Shown in pieces: positions 1 to 6,086 of a DNA stretch of 6,187 nt. The notes under the pieces are model-generated. The model searched no databases, had not been told where the DNA came from, and worked only from the letters and a program-made list of their open reading frames with translations. This stretch comes from Gammaproteobacteria bacterium (GTDB lineage: Bacteria; Pseudomonadota; Gammaproteobacteria; QNFN01). Both the position numbers and the translations under genes were made by a program. The stretch spans positions 1 through 6,187 of the forward strand of contig QNFN01000123.1 in NCBI GenBank assembly GCA_003645555.1, written 5' to 3'. Position 1 is the stretch's first letter. Each line of letters begins with the position of its first letter.

Positions 1-350
1 GCCTCGGGCAGCGGGGCCGTGACTCGCAGCAGGGGTTCGCCGGCGAAGCAGACCGTGCCTTCGGGCATGGCATCCATGTCGCCAGTGAAACGAAAGTCGG
101 CCAACGTGTTGATGAAGGCGTCGTCAAAACGACCCGTGCCGCGTAGCCAGTCGAGATCGGCGGCCTCGAACCGGAGTTGCTCGAGGTAGTTCGTCACCTG
201 CTCGAACCCGGCGGCAACCAGGAATCCACGCTGGTCAGGAAGTTGGCGAACAAAGAACTCAAACACGGCCGTGTCGGTCATGCCCTGGTGGTGATAGCCC
301 TGCAGCATGGTCAACTGGTAGAGGTCGGTCATGAGTGCATTGTCGCTCAT
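1..350 (-). CDS. pncB: Nicotinate phosphoribosyltransferase, N-terminal part (truncated by window edge)
   Basis: This enzyme joins nicotinate to phosphoribosyl pyrophosphate, giving nicotinate mononucleotide in the cytoplasmic NAD salvage (Preiss-Handler) pathway. The reading frame is open from the ATG at 350 to the left edge (116 codons visible; the family is usually around 400-450 residues or more), so the C-terminal catalytic barrel is missing. The N-terminus reads MSDNALMTDLYQLTMLQGY, and the TDLYQLTM segment is the family's hallmark start. Further on come FEFFVRQLP, a GFLVAAGFEQ stretch around residues 43-52, and an EGTVCFAGEPLLRVTAPLPE segment near residue 100, matching the conserved 'P-E-G-T..F..EPLLRV' region. 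The start codon overlaps the stop of the preceding nicotinamidase gene in an ATGA tetranucleotide (347-350), which implies translational coupling. No frameshift or stop interrupts the visible part. The family call is firm; which PncB subclass it belongs to cannot be decided from the fragment. Confidence 0.9.
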   Translation of the reverse strand, partial: MSDNALMTDLYQLTMLQGYHHQGMTDTAVFEFFVRQLPDQRGFLVAAGFEQVTNYLEQLRFEAADLDWLRGTGRFDDAFINTLADFRFTGDMDAMPEGTVCFAGEPLLRVTAPLPE

Positions 351-943
351 GCCAGCATCTCCAGGGTCACCGGTGTCGCGCCGGCCTCGGTCATGCGTGC
401 AATGGCCGCCTCGCCATCTCCGGGCGTGACTTCCACGGCCCGGATGGCATCGAGCAGCAGGCAGACGGCAAAGCCTTCGTGCCGGGCATCGAGCACGGTG
501 TTGAGGACACAGTAGTCGGTCGCCAGACCGCCGATGAACAACCGCTCGGCACCGGCGGTACGAAGGTCAGTGGCCAGGTCGGTACCCTCGAATCCCGAAT
601 AGCTATCTGATTCGGTCCCGATCGCCTTGGCCACGTGACATGCCGACACGGGCAACTCCAGGCCCGGTGCAAACTCGGCCCCGTGGGTGCCCTGCACACA
701 GTGGGGTGGCCATGTCCCGCCCTGGGCGATGGACGAGCAGTGGTCGGCAGGATGCCAGTCGCGGGTGGCGAAAATCGGCAGACCTGATGCGGTGAACAGA
801 GCTAGGTAACAGTTGATGACTGGCACCACGGCATCACCTTCGGGAACGGCGAGAGCGCCGCCCGGGAGGAAGTCGTTTTGTACGTCGACCACGATCAGGG
901 CATCGCCTGTTCGGGGGCCGGCCTGCTGTCGTACTTGTGGCAT
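347..943 (-). CDS. pncA: Nicotinamidase (isochorismatase-like cysteine hydrolase)
   Basis: This enzyme hydrolyses nicotinamide to nicotinate and ammonia, the step before the phosphoribosyltransferase encoded directly downstream. The 198-residue product has the whole active site of the family. The catalytic triad is Asp20 (in VVDVQNDF), Lys106 (in VAKAIGTESDSYSGF) and Cys145 (in GLATDYCV). The metal ligands are Asp62 and His64 in TRDWHPADH, probably His68, and His81 in WPPHC. Length is normal, given that it carries about ten extra N-terminal residues. The ATG at 943 has a GGAG four bases upstream, which supports this start. An AT-rich patch (990-995, TAAAAT on the minus strand) could be a -10 box, but I see no matching -35. 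The stop codon overlaps the pncB start, so the two salvage enzymes are co-expressed. Related isochorismatase-fold amidases exist, but the metal site and the pncB neighbour make nicotinamidase by far the best call. Confidence 0.93.
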   Translation of the reverse strand: MPQVRQQAGPRTGDALIVVDVQNDFLPGGALAVPEGDAVVPVINCYLALFTASGLPIFATRDWHPADHCSSIAQGGTWPPHCVQGTHGAEFAPGLELPVSACHVAKAIGTESDSYSGFEGTDLATDLRTAGAERLFIGGLATDYCVLNTVLDARHEGFAVCLLLDAIRAVEVTPGDGEAAIARMTEAGATPVTLEMLA

Positions 944-1030
944 CTCGCTCCAGACGCACGGTGGCGATCCCCCGTGCTGGTGTAACTCTATTTTAACTGT
1001 AATCTACTCGACACTATCCGTCTGGTGAGG

Positions 1031-1059
1031 TTCCGACTTTTCCGGCGCTGGTGTACACT
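1031..1059 (+). promoter_or_regulatory. Candidate sigma70 promoter for prfB-lysS
   Basis: A TACACT -10 box (1054-1059) lies 17 bp after a weak TTCCGA -35 (1031-1036, 3 of 6 consensus positions). Transcription would begin near 1066, just before the tandem repeat at 1071-1104, giving a leader of about 70 nt before the prfB start. It is the best-spaced candidate in the divergent region, but the -35 is poor, so this is a tentative call. Confidence 0.35.
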
Positions 1060-1070
1060 GCGGCGCCTTT

Positions 1071-1104
1071 ATGCCCTTTGGGTATTCATGCCCTTTGGGT
1101 ACAC
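1071..1104. repeat. 17-bp tandem direct repeat in the prfB leader
   Basis: Two adjacent copies of a 17-bp unit (1071-1087 and 1088-1104) share their first 14 bases, ATGCCCTTTGGGTA, and agree at 15 of 17 positions. Each copy contains the small inverted repeat CCC-TTT-GGG. It sits between the candidate prfB promoter and the prfB start codon, so it would be in the 5' untranslated leader or overlap the initial transcribed region. No function is known to me. Confidence 0.8.
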
Positions 1105-1134
1105 GCCGGGCCGCTCCTGAAAGCATTTGCAACC

Positions 1135-2233
1135 ATGTTCGAGATCAATCCCGTCTTGCACCAGATCGATGACCTCCGAGGGCGTTCCGAAGCCCTGAGG
1201 GGGTACCTTTGACTACGCTGAGAAGCGTGATCGCCTGACCGAAGTCATCCGCGAACTCGAACAACCCGACGTCTGGAATGAGCCCGAACGGGCCCAGGCA
1301 CTGGGGCGTGAGCGATCTGCCCTGGAAAAGGTCGTCGACGTTCTCGATGAGGTCAGTAGCGGGGTCGACGAGGCGGCCGAACTGATCGAAATGGCACGCG
1401 AGGAGGACGACGAGGAGACCATGGCCGAGGTCGCCAACGAGCTCGGCCGAATGGAACAGCGGGTCGCCGACCTGGAGTTCCGGCGCATGTTCTCCGGTGA
1501 GACCGATGGCTGCAACGCCTTTATCGACATCCAGGCCGGTTCCGGTGGTACCGAGGCACAGGACTGGGCCGAGATGCTGCTGCGCATGTACCTGCGCTGG
1601 GGCGAGCGCCGCGGATTCAACGCCGAGCTGATCGAGGTCTCGCCGGGCGAAGTGGCCGGGATCAAGAGTGCGACGATCAAGGTCGATGGTGACCACGCCT
1701 TCGGCTGGCTGCGTACCGAGACCGGTGTCCACCGCCTGGTGCGCAAGTCGCCATTCGACTCCGGTAACCGTCGTCACACCTCGTTCGCCTCGGTCTTCAT
1801 CGCCCCGGAGCTCGACGACGACATCGAGATCGACATCAACCCGGCCGACCTGCGCATCGACGTCTACCGGGCGAGCGGGGCGGGCGGCCAGCACGTCAAC
1901 CGCACCGAGTCGGCGGTACGCATCACCCACCTGCCGACCAACACCGTCGTGCAGTGCCAGAATGACCGTTCGCAGCACAAGAACAAGGCCACGGCGATGA
2001 AGCAGCTGCAGGCCAAGCTCTACGAACTCGAGCAGCAGAAGCGCAACGCTGACCAGCAGGCGCTGGAAGAGACCAAGGCGGACATCGGCTGGGGCAGCCA
2101 GATCCGTTCCTACGTCCTCGACCAGTCACGGATCAAGGACCTGCGCACCAACGTCGAGACCGGTAACACCCAGGCGGTGCTCGACGGCGACCTGGACCAG
2201 TTCATCGAGGCCAGCCTGAAAAGCGGCCTGTAA
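1135..2233 (+). CDS. prfB: Peptide chain release factor 2, expressed by programmed +1 frameshift
   Basis: RF2 recognises UGA and UAA stop codons in the ribosomal A site and triggers peptide release. The gene is read as join(1135..1209, 1211..2233), giving 365 residues, the same length as E. coli RF2. The first 25 codons ([16 protein letters not shown]..., ending GYL) meet an in-frame UGA at 1210-1212. Slipping by one base from CUU continues with [12 protein letters not shown] and the rest of the protein. The stop-recognition tripeptide Ser-Pro-Phe is at residues 205-207. The peptidyl-transferase GGQ loop is at 250-252 ([18 protein letters not shown]), with Ala246 rather than the Thr peculiar to E. 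coli K-12. A conventional open-frame call would start at Met86 (1391) and lose the N-terminal domain. The start at 1135 has no clear Shine-Dalgarno; it is supported by homology to the E. coli N-terminus and by the exact spacing to the recoding site. lysS follows 14 bp downstream, as in E. coli. Confidence 0.97.
1198..1213 (+). promoter_or_regulatory. RF2 autoregulatory +1 frameshift site
   Basis: The sequence AGGGGGTACCTTTGAC contains every element of the known prfB recoding signal. An internal Shine-Dalgarno (AGGGGG, 1198-1203) is followed by a three-base spacer, the slippery CTT (1207-1209, codon 25), the in-frame TGA (1210-1212, codon 26) and the following C. It differs from the E. coli site only by TAC for TAT in the spacer. 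From established knowledge of prfB, low RF2 slows termination at the UGA and favours slippage to UUU, so RF2 controls its own synthesis. Confidence 0.96.
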
Positions 2234-2247
2234 ACGGATAACGACCG

Positions 2248-3765
<1,518 letters not shown>

Positions 3766-3795
3766 GCCTCGCAATTCGGCCCGATCTGAAGGACC

Positions 3796-3843
3796 TGTGG
3801 GTCGGGCTTCAGCCCGACATGTCGGACTAAAGTCCGACCCACA
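3796..3843. repeat. REP-like inverted doublet (REPIN/BIME-type palindromic element)
   Basis: Two perfect 8-bp-stem hairpins stand head to head. The first has arms 3801-3808 and 3811-3818 (GTCGGGCT/AGCCCGAC, loop TC); the second has arms 3821-3828 and 3831-3838 (GTCGGACT/AGTCCGAC, loop AA). They are separated by AT and flanked by complementary TGTGG (3796-3800) and CCACA (3839-3843). On either strand each unit begins GTGG directly followed by its hairpin, the head-plus-stem layout of bacterial REP sequences that RAYT transposases mobilise. The whole 48 bp is also one long imperfect palindrome. It lies 30 bp past lysS and could fold in the mRNA as a 3' stabiliser or weak terminator, but no T-run follows. 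No transposase gene is present in the window. Confidence 0.8.
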
Positions 3844-3880
3844 AGAACCCACCGCGTTTTTGGCATGGATGCCAAGCCTC

Positions 3881-3928
3881 GTTACAAGCCGTTACAAATC
3901 GCCCCGTTTCTGCAACGCCTGCGTTACA
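3881..3928 (+). promoter_or_regulatory. GTTACA direct-repeat array, candidate response-regulator binding sites
   Basis: GTTACA occurs at 3881-3886, 3891-3896 and 3923-3928, all on the same strand, with offsets of 10 bp and 32 bp (about one and three helical turns). Read on the minus strand, the first pair is GTAAC-N5-GTAAC, which resembles the GTAAA-N5-GTAAA box of the envelope-stress regulator CpxR. The array lies immediately upstream of the extended -10 box of the Spy/CpxP-like gene, a family that CpxR controls in E. coli. The regulator is an inference; the repeats are directly visible. Confidence 0.5.
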
Positions 3929-3934
3929 TGGCCC

Positions 3935-3943
3935 TGCTGTAAT
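3935..3943 (+). promoter_or_regulatory. Extended -10 promoter for the Spy/CpxP-like gene
   Basis: TGC-TGTAAT (3935-3943) fits the extended -10 pattern TGn-TATAAT with one mismatch. There is no good -35 at 16-18 bp, and a GTTACA repeat sits there instead. That suggests an activator-dependent promoter, with a start near 3950 and a leader of about 40 nt. Confidence 0.45.
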
Positions 3944-3988
3944 GAATGCAGCAAAGAACACCGGATTCTCCGGTTCAAGGAGCCAATC

Positions 3989-4528
3989 ATGAAACGTAGC
4001 AGCAAAATCATCGTCGTCACCCTTTTGGCCACTGGCGTTGCCGTAGCCGTCAGCGCCGCCCCCGGTTATGGCCCTGGCGGTTGCCAGCAAGGCTACGGTC
4101 CCGGTAACGGTCCAATGATGCAGGGCGGAGGCTATGGCCCTCACGGTGGCGGCATGTACGGCCGTTGGCAGAAAGGTGAGCATGGTCCGGCCGCGATCGA
4201 ACAGCGTATCGAGCGCATCCGCGACCAGCTCGCCATCACCGCCGAGCAGGAGCCGGCCTGGCAGACTTTCATTGGCCAGGTCGCGAACCAGCGTGAGCGC
4301 ATGTCGGCTCACCATGACGCCATGCAGGCACAGTGGTCACAGGGCAACGGGCTGACCGCCGTCGAACGGATGCAACAACGTGCCGCCCTGATGAGCGAAC
4401 GGTTGGCCGCGATGGGTGAGATGGCCCAGGCCGTCGAAACGCTCTACGGGCAGCTGACTACCGAGCAGCAGAAGCAGTTCGACCAGATGCCGATGATGAT
4501 GGGACGGCACCAGCGCCGGGCATTCTAA
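3989..4528 (+). CDS. Periplasmic Spy/CpxP-family (LTxxQ motif) protein
   Basis: The 179-residue product begins with a Sec signal peptide: basic MKRSSK, then a hydrophobic stretch IIVVTLLATGVAVAV, with probable cleavage after Ala24 (VSAA/PGYG). The mature protein starts with a Gly/Tyr/Pro-rich, Met- and His-containing segment (residues 25-66, with repeated GYGPG and MMQGGG). An all-helical region follows (about 69-165) with two LTxxQ-type motifs, ITAEQ at 83-87 and LTTEQ at 156-160. That is the signature of the Spy/CpxP chaperone and stress-sensor family. Family members bind unfolded periplasmic proteins or restrain the Cpx sensor kinase; some relatives respond to metals. The start at 3989 has AAGGAG six bases upstream and gives the signal peptide. 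Extending the frame to 3797 would run through the REP-like hairpins and is rejected. It is probably a single-gene transcript with its own promoter. Function beyond the family is not determined. Confidence 0.82.
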   Translation: MKRSSKIIVVTLLATGVAVAVSAAPGYGPGGCQQGYGPGNGPMMQGGGYGPHGGGMYGRWQKGEHGPAAIEQRIERIRDQLAITAEQEPAWQTFIGQVANQRERMSAHHDAMQAQWSQGNGLTAVERMQQRAALMSERLAAMGEMAQAVETLYGQLTTEQQKQFDQMPMMMGRHQRRAF

Positions 4529-4532
4529 AGAC

Positions 4533-4599
4533 GGGGTCAGAGTAAGCCTACTCTGACCCCTCAGCTGTGGAGTACGCGTACTCTGACCCCTCAGCTGTG
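4533..4599. repeat. Palindrome plus 21-bp direct repeat (GGGGTCAGAGTA element)
   Basis: A perfect 12-bp inverted repeat (GGGGTCAGAGTA, 4533-4544, against TACTCTGACCCC, 4549-4560, loop AGCC) starts 5 bp after the stop codon. The right arm and the next nine bases (4549-4569, ending CTCAGCTGTG) recur exactly at 4579-4599. Between the copies lies a 14-bp perfect palindrome, GAGTACGCGTACTC (4570-4583), partly overlapping the second copy. The GGGGTCAGAGTA core resembles dispersed palindromes I recall from proteobacterial genomes, often near Y1-type (IS200/REP-associated) transposases. That link is recollection, not shown here. In RNA the first hairpin would form directly behind the Spy/CpxP-like gene, but no T-run follows it. 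Confidence 0.75.
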
Positions 4600-4634
4600 C
4601 AGCGCGCCCAATGAGATGGGTACGCGCTGCTTTC
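4599..4634. terminator. Candidate terminator between convergent genes
   Basis: GCAGCGCG (4599-4606) pairs with CGCGCTGC (4623-4630), and the inner CCCA (4607-4610) pairs with TGGG (4617-4620). This gives a 12-bp GC-rich stem with a two-base bulge and an ATGAGA loop. On the plus strand TTTCT follows, a short and weak U-tract. The position, between the stops of the Spy/CpxP-like gene (4528) and the minus-strand hpnC-like gene (4658), suits a terminator that may serve either side. Confidence 0.4.
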
Positions 4635-4657
4635 TCCATCCGGTGAAACTCTGCCGG

Positions 4658-5533
4658 TCAGGCCATTTTCCGCCAACGTCGCGTCGGCAATAATGCCCGC
4701 CAAAGCAGTCCGGGCCACACCAGGCGTGGCAGACGTGGACGGGCGAAGCTGTTCTCACGAGTACGGCAGGCGCGCAACACCGCCAAACCACCCTCGACCG
4801 TAAGCCGGATTTCCAGACCAAGACGGCCAGGCAGATTGCCACCGAGCGGCATACCCTGATTCATCGATTGTTCGGCACGGTCGAGCTGATTCGCGATGAC
4901 TCCCTGCAGTGCCAGGCTGTCATCCCGGGCCAGCAGTTGGGCTTCAGTGATTCCGGCGGCCGTCCAGTCGGCATGCGGTAGATAGAGGCGGTCGCGCTCG
5001 ACAATATCCTGGTCCAGGTCCTGCCACAGGTTGATCAGCTGCAGCGCGGTGCAGATGGCGTCGGAGTGCTCGAGATTGACCGGAGTGGCTTGCCCGAACA
5101 GATGCAGCAGCAGCCGTCCGACCGGGTTGGCCGAGTGGCGGCAGTAGTGGAGCAACTCATCGTGATCGGCGTAGCGGTGTTTGGTGACGTCCATCCGAAA
5201 TGCGGTCAGCAGGTCGTGCAGCAGCTGAACCGGCAATTGGAACCGGGCGATGCTGTCGGCCAACGCTAGGTGGACGAGGTCATTCGGTAGGGCGGTGCTA
5301 TCGCCATCCAGCGCACGTCCCTCGAGGTCGAGCAAACGCAACCGTTCTGCCGGATCGAGATCACCTTCATCGGCGTGATCATCGGCACGCCGGGCAAAGG
5401 CATAGATAGCCGCCACCGGGGCGCGTAGAGGCGCCGGCAGCAGCCACGAAGCGACCGGGAAGTTCTCGTAGTGGCCGCGGACCACCGCGAAGCAGTGGCT
5501 GTTGGCGGTTTCAATATCTGGACCAGGAATCAT
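4658..5533 (-). CDS. hpnC: Squalene/hydroxysqualene synthase HpnC-type (squalene/phytoene synthase family)
   Basis: Family members condense isoprenoid diphosphates. In the bacterial HpnCDE route, HpnD makes presqualene diphosphate, HpnC converts it to hydroxysqualene, and HpnE gives squalene for hopanoids; the active site is associated with the membrane surface. The 291-residue protein has the HpnC-like opening HYENFPVASWLLP (21-33). The first Asp-rich motif is ADDHADEGD (50-58), followed by YCRHSANPVGRLLLHLFG (130-147). The second Asp-rich motif lies in LQLINLWQDLDQD (165-177), and LYLP follows at 183-186. Length fits the family. I chose the ATG at 5533 because similarity begins just after it. 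The frame stays open far upstream, but there it is antisense to the hydratase gene. No strong Shine-Dalgarno is visible. It is divergent from the hydratase gene and convergent with the Spy/CpxP-like gene. hpnD and hpnE are not adjacent. A phytoene-synthase-like role is the alternative. Confidence 0.85.
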   Translation of the reverse strand: MIPGPDIETANSHCFAVVRGHYENFPVASWLLPAPLRAPVAAIYAFARRADDHADEGDLDPAERLRLLDLEGRALDGDSTALPNDLVHLALADSIARFQLPVQLLHDLLTAFRMDVTKHRYADHDELLHYCRHSANPVGRLLLHLFGQATPVNLEHSDAICTALQLINLWQDLDQDIVERDRLYLPHADWTAAGITEAQLLARDDSLALQGVIANQLDRAEQSMNQGMPLGGNLPGRLGLEIRLTVEGGLAVLRACRTRENSFARPRLPRLVWPGLLWRALLPTRRWRKMA

Positions 5534-5558
5534 GGCTTTGAATAATAACTGCCACGAC

Positions 5559-5587
5559 TTGCAACTGCTCGTGCAGGCCGCGATAAT
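5559..5587 (+). promoter_or_regulatory. Sigma70-type promoter of the PhaJ-like hydratase gene
   Basis: TTGCAA (5559-5564, 4 of 6 to TTGACA) and GATAAT (5582-5587, 5 of 6 to TATAAT) are separated by exactly 17 bp. Transcription would start near 5594, about 54 nt before the hydratase ATG. This is the best promoter match in the window. Both CTGC-N-GCAG sites fall in its spacer and start region. Confidence 0.65.
5565..5576. promoter_or_regulatory. CTGC-N4-GCAG half-palindrome, candidate PhaR-type site 1
   Basis: CTGC-TCGT-GCAG lies inside the spacer of the hydratase promoter, where a bound repressor would block RNA polymerase. The pattern CTGC-N3/4-GCAG is what I recall as the recognition motif of PhaR, the regulator of polyhydroxyalkanoate granule genes. 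Its centre is about 32 bp from that of site 2, close to three helical turns. Confidence 0.45.
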
Positions 5588-5591
5588 TACC

Positions 5592-5614
5592 AGATTGCTG
5601 CAATGCAGCAATCT
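5592..5614. promoter_or_regulatory. 23-bp perfect palindrome over the start site, candidate operator (PhaR-type site 2)
   Basis: Arms AGATTGCTGCA (5592-5602) and TGCAGCAATCT (5604-5614) are perfect inverted repeats around a single central A. The core CTGC-AAT-GCAG (5598-5608) fits CTGC-N3-GCAG. The palindrome covers the expected transcription start of the hydratase gene and would also lie in the upstream region of the divergent hpnC gene. A one-base loop makes an RNA hairpin unlikely, so a protein-binding site is the better reading. Confidence 0.6.
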
Positions 5615-5647
5615 GCACGGAAGAACTGATTTACCGGGGGACAGACC

Positions 5648-6076
5648 ATGGCGGTCATGCAAATTGCGCTGACGGAAACCGAGTTGCGACCAGGCGACCG
5701 CGACCACTTTGAGAAGACAATCAGCGAGGCTGACGTCTACCTCTACGCCGGCATCAGTGGTGACACCAACCCGGCTCACCTGAGCGAGACCTTCGCCGAG
5801 CGGACCCAGTTCAAGACGCGCATAGCCCATGGCATGCTGAGCGCCGGGTTGATTTCGGCTGTGCTCGGCACGCGCCTGCCAGGACCGGGGACGATCTACC
5901 TGGGACAGGATCTGAGTTTCAAGGCGCCGGTAAAGATCGGCGACACCATCCGCGCCGATGTGGAAGTTATCGAAACCAAGCCCGGTAAGCGGGTGGTCAA
6001 ATTGCAGACGACCTGCACCAACCAGGACGGGGTGGTGGTCCTGGACGGTGTCGCTACCGTCCTGTCGCCACGCTGA
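5648..6076 (+). CDS. phaJ: MaoC-like dehydratase, probable (R)-specific enoyl-CoA hydratase (PhaJ-like)
   Basis: This 142-residue single-hotdog-fold enzyme probably hydrates trans-2-enoyl-CoA to (R)-3-hydroxyacyl-CoA, linking beta-oxidation or short-chain acyl-CoA pools to polyhydroxyalkanoate synthesis. The hydratase-2 signature is clear. AGISGDTNPAHLSETFAERT (34-53) carries the catalytic pair Asp39 and His44. IAHGMLSAGLISAVLGTRLP (59-78) follows, with His61-Gly62-Met63 and Ser65. Then come YLGQDLSFKAPVKIGDTI and a C-terminal strand, as in PhaJ. Length is typical for a single-domain PhaJ (about 130-160). The start at 5648 has GGGGGA six bases upstream; a second ATG at 5657 lacks such a site. 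It has its own promoter and two candidate PhaR-type operator sites. Its stop is 10 bp from the stop of the convergent HAD gene. Other MaoC-family hydratases, acting in fatty acid or other acyl-CoA pathways, cannot be excluded by sequence alone. Confidence 0.85.
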   Translation: MAVMQIALTETELRPGDRDHFEKTISEADVYLYAGISGDTNPAHLSETFAERTQFKTRIAHGMLSAGLISAVLGTRLPGPGTIYLGQDLSFKAPVKIGDTIRADVEVIETKPGKRVVKLQTTCTNQDGVVVLDGVATVLSPR

Positions 6077-6086
6077 ACGACGTTCT

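Noticed and set aside
177..610. Overlapping plus-strand frames at 177-515 and 335-610
   Set aside because: They are antisense to the nicotinamidase and pncB genes and show no recognisable motifs.
813..1028. Plus-strand frame of 71 codons near the nicotinamidase start
   Set aside because: It is mostly antisense to nicotinamidase, with no ribosome-binding site or family similarity.
1210..1212. In-frame UGA in prfB read as a pseudogene mutation
   Set aside because: It is the known programmed stop, in the right codon, with the internal Shine-Dalgarno and slippery CTT intact.
1145..1978. Long minus-strand open frame opposite prfB (277 aa)
   Set aside because: It is antisense to a certain gene in high-GC DNA, its translation is of low-complexity Arg/Val/Asp-rich type, and it resembles no family I recognise.
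1391..2233. prfB starting at Met86
   Set aside because: This truncates RF2. The upstream sequence encodes the conserved N-terminus through the recoding site, and the total length matches the family exactly.
3797..3988. 64-codon N-terminal extension of the Spy/CpxP-like gene
   Set aside because: It would translate the REP-like hairpins and the promoter region. The ATG at 3989 has a Shine-Dalgarno and begins a proper signal peptide.
4533..4599. Possible CRISPR-like direct repeats
   Set aside because: There are only two copies, separated by 9 bp that form part of a palindrome, with no spacer array and no cas gene.
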